From the NCBI GenBank assembly GCA_964520785.1, contig CAZFQG010000266.1:1-6592 (forward strand): DNA of 6,592 nucleotides. The letters run 5' to 3'. The notes under the pieces were generated by a model, which was not told the origin of the DNA, did no database searches, and worked only from the letters and a program-made list of their open reading frames with translations. The position numbers and the translations under genes were made by a program. Shown here piece after piece: positions 1-4,768 of the stretch; the stretch's first letter is position 1, and every line of letters starts with the position of its first letter. The DNA comes from CAZFQG01 sp964520785. Lineage in GTDB: Bacteria > Planctomycetota > Planctomycetia > Pirellulales > Thermoguttaceae.

Positions 1-299
1 CCCCAACGATTTCGCCCCGCGGGGAGGTTTTTCACGGTTGCCGAAAGGACACGATCAAACCCAATGAATCGGCGATTGAGCAGAACAGCCTCTCGCGCTG
101 CAACTCCAGAACCAACGAACGGATCAAGGACGATGTCACCGGAATCAGAAAGCTGCTCGATTACAAAACCGAGGGGTTCATGAGGCTTCTTTCCCCAATA
201 TTTATGGAAATTGTAGAGTCCAGTGTACCCTTTGGGCGAACTAGCCTTTTCGGTGGTAGGTGCGTTAGCTTCGGATGCGAAGTCAAAAAGCAGTTGCAT
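1..299 (-). CDS. DNA methyltransferase (N4-cytosine/N6-adenine type), N-terminal part, runs off left edge
   Basis: The first 99 codons of a SAM-dependent DNA methyltransferase that would modify amino groups of bases in DNA. The start is ATG at 299-297. An AAGGA ribosome binding site lies about 7 bases upstream and an in-frame TGA immediately precedes the ATG, so no earlier start exists in this frame. Residues 31-39 read FHKYWGKKP, a lead-in seen in one branch of N4/N6 methylases. Residues 52-65 read DSGDIVLDPFVGSG, the glycine-rich SAM-binding motif I, followed by EAVLLNRRFIGFD, where the acidic residue normally contacts SAM. Motif I lies this close to the N-terminus, so the catalytic (S/N/D)PP(Y/F) motif must lie beyond the window. 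After GFD the usual I/L-N-P is replaced by RVLSATVKN, which is unusual. Silent-position GC looks lower than in the two large genes, which could indicate transfer. Whether it belongs to a restriction-modification system or is an orphan cannot be seen. Confidence 0.85.
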   Translation of the reverse strand, partial: MQLLFDFASEANAPTTEKASSPKGYTGLYNFHKYWGKKPHEPLGFVIEQLSDSGDIVLDPFVGSGVAAREAVLLNRRFIGFDRVLSATVKNLPAGRNRW

Positions 300-378
300 T
301 CACGTTCCTTATTTTCCAGACGATTGTGCCCGGTGTTCTCAGCTTTTGACCATCGTGGCCACCATTTCTCTAGACAAT

Positions 379-406
379 ATAATACTCACTTACGGTCAGA
401 CTACAA
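379..406 (-). promoter_or_regulatory. Probable sigma70-type promoter of the methyltransferase gene
   Basis: On the minus strand, TTGTAG (406-401) is followed after 16 bases by TATTAT (384-379). Transcription would start near 371-373 and leave a leader of about 70 bases before the ATG at 299. Both hexamers are near consensus and lie in an AT-rich patch. This is inferred from sequence only. Confidence 0.4.
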
Positions 407-600
407 CCGTTCTCGATCTAATCGTGCGGCGCCAGAAGAACCGCGCAAATGCCCAAATTCTACCCGCATCATCCTGCAATTGTGCCCGAACTCGACAAAA
501 GTCTGAAAATCCGCCAATTCCATCTATTCGTATTACCTGTTCCCAGTTTTGCCCATTTTGACATGTGCCGCCCCGCGGGAGGTATAAAACCCTACAATTT

Positions 601-629
601 GCGGAAACGCTTAAACGGCTCCGGAGTCG
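601..629 (+). repeat. Diverged direct repeat, copy 1 (copy 2 at 721-749)
   Basis: A 29-base stretch that matches 721-749 at about 22 of 29 positions, 120 bases apart. The shared core is aacgc-taaacg followed by ggagtcg. Copy 2 leads directly into the left arm of the long inverted repeat at 746-906, so the same motif appears in direct and inverted orientation in this spacer. It may be a dispersed intergenic repeat of the host genome. Confidence 0.45.
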
Positions 630-658
630 AATGGCACTTGCGCATCCGTAAGTCATTA

Positions 659-700
659 TATGGCAAACTGATATAGACAAGAAAGGCCTCTTTTGCCATA
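659..700. repeat. 9-bp perfect inverted repeat (TATGGCAAA / TTTGCCATA)
   Basis: Arms at 659-667 and 692-700 are perfect complements around a 24-base loop. No T-run follows on either strand, so it is not a typical intrinsic terminator. It could be an operator or an RNA hairpin. No gene lies directly downstream on either side. Confidence 0.45.
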
Positions 701-745
701 AGGGGGAAAAGTTTCCTTCAAAGGGAACGCGTAAACGTGTCGGGA

Positions 746-906
746 GTCGGGAGTATTTACCGTTGACAACCATGGCGGGGGAGGATAATCTCCGGCGACG
801 CCGATTGGCAGCAGCGTACCGCGCAGCTGCTAGCCCTCGAATCGACGCTTCGCCCTCGCGGTCGCCCCCGGCCTTCTACACAAAAACTAAAGTAAAGACT
901 CCCGAC
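746..906. repeat. Long-range inverted repeat built on gtcgggagt-tttac
   Basis: The left arm gtcgggagtatttac (746-760) and right arm gtaaagactcccgac (892-906) are complementary at 14 of 15 positions, with 131 bases between. The left arm is preceded by a further copy of its core (gtgtcgggagtc, 737-748). The enclosed segment contains an orphan promoter-like site and no gene. This could be the ends of a small non-autonomous element or two copies of a dispersed intergenic repeat. Confidence 0.5.
763..789 (+). promoter_or_regulatory. Orphan promoter-like site
   Basis: A perfect -35 hexamer TTGACA (763-768) is followed after 15 bases by GATAAT (784-789), one base from the -10 consensus. The spacing is on the short side. 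It points rightward into a stretch with no plus-strand gene, so it would give a non-coding transcript toward the hairpin cluster at 973-1040, or it may be a chance match. Confidence 0.3.
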
Positions 907-972
907 TTCTTTGAGTGTTTTTAAGTGTTCCCGCGTGAGGCTTTTGTGGGTGGCGTGTGCGGCTTGACTCTC

Positions 973-1040
973 AGGGGGCTTCAGTCCCCTTCCGCGGCGC
1001 AGCCGGTAATAGGCCCGACATTCATGTCGCGTTCCTGCGG
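973..1040. repeat. REP-like cluster of hairpins
   Basis: Two hairpins sit in a GC-rich stretch. The first is AGGGGG / TCCCCT around a CTTCAG loop (973-990). The second is CGACAT / ATGTCG with a 2-base loop (1016-1029), which may be enclosed by CCGC (992-995) pairing with GCGG (1037-1040). Compact hairpin arrays of this kind between genes are typical of repetitive extragenic palindromes. Multi-copy status cannot be tested in this window. Confidence 0.4.
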
Positions 1041-1066
1041 TCCACTCCTCTCCCCTTTCCCATTTT

Positions 1067-1094
1067 GAGAAACGCCCCTTCAGGGGCGTTTCTC
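1067..1094 (-). terminator. Strong hairpin, probable terminator of the toroid-protein gene
   Basis: A perfect 12-bp stem (1067-1078 with 1083-1094) closes a 4-base loop and has the core CGCCCC/GGGGCG. It starts 50 bases beyond the stop codon at 1144. Transcribed from the minus strand, the 3' side ends in GTTTCTC and is followed by AAAATGGG, so a continuous U-run is lacking. Termination may be weak, or the hairpin may mainly protect the 3' end. The symmetrical stem would act in either direction. Confidence 0.6.
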
Positions 1095-1143
1095 CACGTC
1101 GTCAACGGTATCCCGCGTCTATGGACCATAGCCTGTTCTATCA

Positions 1144-2781
1144 TTACAACCCCGGCAGCGGCGACGGCGAGTAGACCTTGTGGTAGATGGGCAGGTGCCG
1201 GTAGTAGACTTGCAGCATGTAGATGTGCAGGCACGTTACGTAAAGGCGGCCGCCGTTGGCTTCCCATTGGTCGCGGGTCGGCTTAATGGGGCTCCAACTG
1301 CCCGCTTCGGGACCCGTCATCACCTGGAAACGGGGCACTTCTTCTCGCATGACATTATTCCACCTTTCCCAATATTCGCCACCCATATGGTGCGCGACCT
1401 GGGTGGCGTAATACCAATAATAGGCATCGCGTTTGCGATTGAAATTGACGAGGTGGTCGCCGTTGTTGAAGAGCCAGCGGCACCCGTCGTTGAGACGTTC
1501 GTCATCTCTGGCCCAGCCGAAATACTGGCGGCACAGAAGCGCCTCGGCGGTCATCGCCAGGGTAGACGGCCGCCCCGGTTCGTAGCCGTAGCGGCTGCCG
1601 CCGTCGTCCGTGCACTTGTCGAGAAACCGCTCGATCCGACGGAATCGTTCCTCCTGCTCTGGGATGGTGATGCCGGCCATTCGTGCGCTGTGCAGCGCCA
1701 TCACCACCCATCCGGTGACGGAAACGTCGCTTCCGCCACGCGGTGCATATTTCCAGCCACCCATAGGACTCTGCGAGTCGATGCAATACTTGATGGCCCT
1801 TTCGGCCGGTTCCTTGAATTTCGGATCCTTGGTCATGCCGAAGATTTCGCACGCCGCGATGGCGCACTGCCCCTGCGTGTAGAAGGCCCCGTTGAACTGG
1901 CCATCGTGAAAGAAATTGCCGTCGGAGTCCTGTTGGGCCAAAAGCCAACTCCATCCTTTGGCGACATTCGACCGGAAACGCCCCGACTTGTGCGTGTGCC
2001 CGGCTCCTTGAAACGCCAGGAGGGCCATCGCAGTCGCCGCCGCCTGGTTCTCGTTTCCGGCGCCGTCGGGATAGGTCCCTCGGAGACTCCAGTACCCCTC
2101 CGGCTTCTGTTTTCTGGCGAGCCACTCCAGACCCCTCTCGACGGCCGCCTCGGTCGTCTCCGTGCCCCCGTATAGACCGATGAGCGCCTGCTTCATTCCT
2201 TCCCGCCGGCCATCGAGCGCCAGCCCGATCTCGTTGGCCTCGATCTGGCTGCTTGCCGTGTTACCGTGTTCGCGTAGATTGATTAACTCCAAAGGAGCGG
2301 CGAACGGGTCCTCGACCTCCGGCAATTCGCTCTTGGAGAGTTCCGGCACCTCTTCCGATCTATCCAAGCCGACCAGCGGCGAATCGAAGTCAAGCTGCTC
2401 GCCCAACTTTTCCGCGTGGAGTACGTTGAGCGAAACTTGACTCGAACCCCCAACGGCAAAGACCCACAGCGCCAGGATGATCAGCAACAACGCATGAAAG
2501 ATCGCACTAATCAAGAATGGAGGCGCCGACCGAACGACGACCTCGGTCAAGTCCACCTCCTCGACCTCGGTTCGAAGCATCACGTCCATTTCCGCGGACT
2601 GGGCCATCGGTGGGGCGGGTATCGGCTGAACGAGAACCGGCCGAACAGGCAACGCAGCCGCCGAGGAAGGAATCGGCGGTGGATTCCCAACGTCGGGCGA
2701 GACCGGCAGAACCACCGAATGAGGAGGGCCTTCCCGCGGGCCCTGCCGCGGAGAACGGCCTGTGCCGTCCGAACTCGTCAT
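1144..2781 (-). CDS. Membrane-anchored squalene-cyclase/prenyltransferase repeat (alpha/alpha toroid) protein
   Basis: A 545-residue protein with a Pro/Ser-rich N-terminus (1-60), an acidic stretch (about 68-78) and one membrane segment at about 88-110 (FLISAIFHALLLIILALWVF). A linker runs to about 205, and the region from about 206 to at least 425 consists of helical repeats. QW-like signatures occur at 225-233 (QKPEGYWSL), 283-290 (QQDSDGNF) and 336-346 (QSPMGGWKYAP), as in the squalene cyclase/prenyltransferase toroid fold. The DxDD proton-donor motif of true squalene-hopene cyclases is not visible. The equivalent stretch reads SDVSVTGWVVMAL, so terpene cyclisation is unlikely and a binding or scaffold role is more plausible. 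The segment after residue 440 is rich in Tyr and Trp. The N-terminus probably faces the cytoplasm with the toroid outside. The start is ATG 2781-2779, preceded only by a weak AGGA or TAGG. It stands alone with wide spacers on both sides. The family is common in planctomycetes; its function is unknown. Confidence 0.88.
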   Translation of the reverse strand: MTSSDGTGRSPRQGPREGPPHSVVLPVSPDVGNPPPIPSSAAALPVRPVLVQPIPAPPMAQSAEMDVMLRTEVEEVDLTEVVVRSAPPFLISAIFHALLLIILALWVFAVGGSSQVSLNVLHAEKLGEQLDFDSPLVGLDRSEEVPELSKSELPEVEDPFAAPLELINLREHGNTASSQIEANEIGLALDGRREGMKQALIGLYGGTETTEAAVERGLEWLARKQKPEGYWSLRGTYPDGAGNENQAAATAMALLAFQGAGHTHKSGRFRSNVAKGWSWLLAQQDSDGNFFHDGQFNGAFYTQGQCAIAACEIFGMTKDPKFKEPAERAIKYCIDSQSPMGGWKYAPRGGSDVSVTGWVVMALHSARMAGITIPEQEERFRRIERFLDKCTDDGGSRYGYEPGRPSTLAMTAEALLCRQYFGWARDDERLNDGCRWLFNNGDHLVNFNRKRDAYYWYYATQVAHHMGGEYWERWNNVMREEVPRFQVMTGPEAGSWSPIKPTRDQWEANGGRLYVTCLHIYMLQVYYRHLPIYHKVYSPSPLPGL

Positions 2782-3248
2782 TCCTGAAGCCTAATGGGTC
2801 GTGAAAAACGTAGAGAAAATATGTTTTTTAAAATTGAGCCACCCCGACGGTCGTCCAATCCAGCACAATACCCCTCTGTCGCACGGAAATGGTTGCCGGG
2901 ACAGGCGACAAACCGATTCCCACACGCTGATAATTCTAGACGCAACCCACCATTGTGCCAAATGGAAAACCGTAATCCCCCCGTCAGTCGAGCGGGCGAA
3001 AGCTCTGAGCATGACGGTTGCGACCGATCTTGCGGCCCAAGAGCACACTCCAAATAATCTGGCGGCAAACCAAGATGTATTCACTATTTCGGGTTATATT
3101 TAATATGTCTTATTGTGTAGTTCACTCAGCATTTTGCGTGTCACGGAACGGCCTGGGCGAAAAAACTCTCATTATCCCCTCGACGGATGCCGAATTCGTG
3201 ATAAAATCTAAGCATCGTCGCTCCTTGGCGATGTGTTTACCCTGATAA
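2782..3248. other. Gene-free spacer between the toroid gene and the tRNA genes
   Basis: No supported gene. Open frames on both strands (for example 2791-3084 minus) show neither domains nor ribosome binding sites. The stretch should carry the divergent promoters of the toroid gene and of the tRNAs. On the minus side a TTGGAC (2858-2853) precedes TTTTAA (2833-2828), but the 19-base spacing is poor. The most AT-rich part is near 3075-3120 (ttatatttaatat). The tRNA promoter is listed separately. Confidence 0.55.
3180..3207 (+). promoter_or_regulatory. Possible promoter of the tRNA genes
   Basis: TCGACG (3180-3185) is followed after 16 bases by TAAAAT (3202-3207). Transcription would begin near 3214, about 35 bases before mature tRNA-Met. 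The -10 is good and the -35 is moderate (4 of 6). The position fits a short 5' leader removed by RNase P. Confidence 0.4.
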
Positions 3249-3322
<74 letters not shown>

Positions 3323-3338
3323 TTTTTTTATCTTTTTC

Positions 3339-3362
3339 CGGCTTTGCGCGAGGCGCGAGCCG
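3339..3362 (+). other. Hairpin between the two tRNA genes
   Basis: CGGCT (3339-3343) pairs with AGCCG (3358-3362), enclosing an inner stem GCGC-GAG-GCGC (3346-3356). T-rich sequence precedes it rather than follows it, so a processing signal between co-transcribed tRNAs is as likely as termination. Confidence 0.4.
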
Positions 3363-3402
3363 CATTAAGAGCTGGGATCGCCCGAGCGTGGTTCTAGCAC
3401 CC

Positions 3403-3476
3403 GGGCGTGTAGCTCAGTCGGTTAGAGCGCATCCCTGATAAGGATGAGGCCCGAGGTTCGAATCCTCGCACGCCCA
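3403..3476 (+). tRNA. tRNA-Ile (GAT)
   Basis: A complete 74-base cloverleaf. The acceptor GGGCGTG/CACGCCC is fully paired, with discriminator A at 3476. The D-arm begins AGCTCAGTCGG, the anticodon arm is CATCC-CTGATAA-GGATG with anticodon GAT, and the T-arm is CGAGG-TTCGAAT-CCTCG. CCA is not encoded. It lies 80 bases after tRNA-Met and may be co-transcribed with it. It stands outside an rRNA operon in this window. Its 3' end is the likely insertion site of the element whose integrase remnant begins about 70 bases further on. Confidence 0.96.
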
Positions 3477-3477
3477 G

Positions 3478-3545
3478 TAGGGGGGTTTTATCCCTTCGAA
3501 TGGGGTTGCAAGACCTTGCATTTCTTCCCTAAGTAGAGGGGTTTT
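3478..3545. repeat. Short direct and inverted repeats between tRNA-Ile and the integrase remnant
   Basis: The 12-base motif taggggggtttt (3478-3489) recurs as tagaggggtttt (3534-3545), 11 of 12 identical and 56 bases apart. Between them is a small palindrome, TGCAAG-AC-CTTGCA, and TGCAAGG recurs just beyond. Short repeats next to an attachment site can be arm-type binding sites of a tyrosine recombinase. That role is inferred from position only. Confidence 0.35.
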
Positions 3546-3997
3546 CAAGCTCTTACAACCCCCTGCAAGGGTAATGGCATGGCCGGGTTTGCATCCGGAT
3601 TCCGCCCCCTTTTTCCGGCCTTCTCTTGGGTGTGGACAAATTCTCCCGTCAACTCCGTCGCCGCCCTTCTGACATCCTCTTCCCTTTGAAGCCGATAGAA
3701 CCTGTCGGCAATGTCCGGGCTGTGACCCAGCCATTCGGCCGCAAGGTGGTTTGGAAACGACAAGGCAAGCTCCGTTGCCCTCGATCTCCGCATCGCTCGC
3801 CAGGGTTGGGGCCAGTGAACGCCGGCCCGGGCTTGGAGCCGCTCAAGCCATGTCCGAAGGTTCTGGGCCGCATCCAGGTTCGGAAATATTGGGTCCGGGG
3901 CACCGTAAGGGATCGCATACCATGCCTCTTGGAAGAATGGAGCCATCGAATAGCGTTGTATTGCTTTGTACCAAACGCCCCTTGCCGGGGCAACCCC
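3545..3997 (-). pseudogene. Tyrosine recombinase (integrase) remnant, C-terminal catalytic part only
   Basis: The frame encodes the end of a phage-type integrase that would cut and rejoin DNA at an attachment site. The segment NLRTWLERLQARAG leads to the second catalytic arginine in MRRSRATELA. The histidine follows in AAEWLGHSPDIA and the nucleophilic tyrosine in DRFYRL, so the C-terminal catalytic cluster is preserved. Upstream the frame closes at a TAA (4000-3998). The first possible ATG is 3946, and the N-terminal DNA-binding domain and first catalytic arginine are missing, so more than half of a typical integrase of 300-400 residues is gone. About 38 extra residues follow the catalytic region. 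The gene points at tRNA-Ile, with its stop 69 bases from the tRNA 3' end, the classic layout of an element integrated at a tRNA. As it stands it should be inactive. Confidence 0.75.
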
Positions 3998-4470
3998 TTA
4001 AACGGGCCAGAAGCCGCGAGAATCCACGCCCCCATCCGCCCGGTCAAGTTATCGAACCACCGGCCGGGGCCGCCTCCTGGGGGCTCTCCGGAGGTCGTTT
4101 TTCGCCGCTTCCTGAAACAAGGTCATCGGCACCGGGGGCAGGTCCTCGAACCGGGCCCGCCGCCACCACGCCTCCCATCCGCGAAGAGAAACACGCTCCC
4201 GGCCGGGCCGGCCGGAGGCATCGGTTTTCCGCTCCCACCGCCGGCCGCCAATCTCCACGATTGCCGCGGGCCGCGGCACCGGTGGGTCATCGGGTTCGAG
4301 GGCCGCGAGAATGGCGTATTTCCAATCCGCGAGAATCGGGGCCAACTCCCGTACCGATTCCGGGGGACCGTGAAATGTGAGGCTATCGGGGCCGCCGATT
4401 CCGCGTGAATACCAAACCCTCGGAGTATTTCGAGGGCGTTTCGTCCGTCTCGAACCGTGAGAGGTTTCAT
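3985..4470 (-). pseudogene. Small mobile-element gene with a TubC-like N-terminus, broken by two apparent frameshifts
   Basis: Coding signal starts at ATG 4470-4468 (MKPLTVRDGRNALEILRGFG), with GAGGAGG 13 bases upstream. At the GGGG run 4388-4391 it jumps frame; one extra C in the transcript would join ESAAP to DSLTFHGPPESVRELAP. The segment then reads ILADWKYAILAALEPDDP, WEAWWRRARFEDLPPVPM and FQEAAKNDLRRA. At the GGGGG run 4079-4083 the frame would close (TAA 4051-4049), but removing one C continues as PGGGPGRWFDNLTGRMGAWI with high GC at third positions to about 3985. The helix-turn-strand pattern ending in WKYAILAAL resembles TubC N-terminal-like small domains found beside integrases; this is resemblance only. 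The gene precedes the integrase remnant on the same strand. The 3' end is uncertain and the function is unknown. Confidence 0.5.
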
Positions 4471-4768
4471 ATCGTGAGTGTTGCCTCCTCTCCGTCGCCC
4501 TCGATCTCCCAAGCCGGAGCAATGAGACGGTCCACGAGTATACGTACGATCACCTGGGGCGGTTGACTCGCGATGCGGCCACCGAATTGGGGGGGGTGAC
4601 ATCGACGGGTGGGTTCGGCGAATTGAACGGACGTACGAGTGTCCGGGGAAGCTCCTAATCAACATGATGGGTCGAGATATGTTCGTACGGACCAGCGAGA
4701 CACGGCGCAACGCGGAGAGACGACGCGATACCCCATTGCCTCGATGTGTAGTCCCGGCCGTTCGGTAC
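4471..4768. other. Spacer between the element relic and the channel gene
   Basis: No supported gene. The 6-base palindrome CGTACG occurs three times within about 150 bases (4543-4548, 4632-4637, 4684-4689), each extended to CGTACGA on one strand or the other. On the minus strand TATACT (4542-4537) could be a -10 box for the broken small gene, but no good -35 matches it. No clear terminator for the channel gene is visible before 4690. Confidence 0.4.
4491..4509 (-). repeat. 19-base copy of the integrase RSRATE-encoding segment (other copy 3771-3789)
   Basis: The stretch at 4491-4509 equals 3771-3789 at 18 of 19 positions (tccgt-c/t-gccctcgatctcc). The 3771-3789 copy encodes the catalytic-arginine segment of the integrase remnant. 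This copy sits just upstream of the ribosome binding site of the frameshifted gene. It may be a fragment of a second integrase or a recombination scar, though a chance match is possible. Confidence 0.4.

Larger units (their letters stand above)
300..1066. other. Gene-free spacer with repeats and inverted repeats
   Basis: No convincing gene is present on either strand. The open frames here, such as 396-773 minus and 449-676 plus, lack ribosome binding sites, recognisable domains and coding-like composition. The stretch holds the methyltransferase promoter (379-406), three loosely similar TGCCC-(A/G)-A/T-rich stretches starting near 448, 483 and 551, and a diverged direct repeat (601-629 and 721-749). 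It also holds inverted repeats (659-700 and 746-906), an orphan promoter-like site (763-789) and a hairpin cluster (973-1040). The motif gccccgcgggaggt at 569-582 recurs almost exactly at 14-28 near the left edge, inside the methyltransferase frame. Confidence 0.6.

Noticed and set aside
448..566. Three TGCCC-containing stretches that looked like an iteron or CRISPR-like array
   Set aside because: Copies are short, poorly matched and unevenly spaced (about 35 and 70 bases), so no array can be claimed.
449..676. Plus-strand open frame of 75 codons
   Set aside because: It lies across repeat sequence with no ribosome binding site and no coding-like codon use.
396..773. Minus-strand open frame of 125 codons in the left spacer
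   Set aside because: It overlaps the methyltransferase promoter and the repeats, and has no ribosome binding site or recognisable domain.
1180..2175. Long plus-strand open frame of 331 codons opposite the toroid-protein gene
   Set aside because: It is the antisense shadow of a gene with clear domain structure; its protein has no recognisable motifs and it lacks a ribosome binding site.
1144..2781. Calling this gene a squalene-hopene cyclase
   Set aside because: The DxDD catalytic motif is not visible, the protein has an N-terminal membrane anchor and long linker, and no hopanoid genes are nearby.
2791..3084. Minus-strand open frame of 97 codons upstream of the toroid gene
   Set aside because: Composition is not coding-like and the frame reads through the likely promoter region. 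No domain is recognised.
3323..3335. T-run right after tRNA-Met as an intrinsic terminator
   Set aside because: The only stem ahead of it is the tRNA acceptor itself, and a second tRNA follows on the same strand, so read-through and processing are more likely.
3414..3734. Minus-strand open frame across tRNA-Ile
   Set aside because: It contains the familiar false peptide produced by translating a tRNA gene backwards (ACEDSNLGP) and overlaps the integrase remnant in another frame.
4049..4470. Programmed ribosomal frameshifting in the small element gene
   Set aside because: The C runs are only 4 and 5 bases, with no typical slippery heptamer or downstream structure seen. Indel error or decay explains it more simply.
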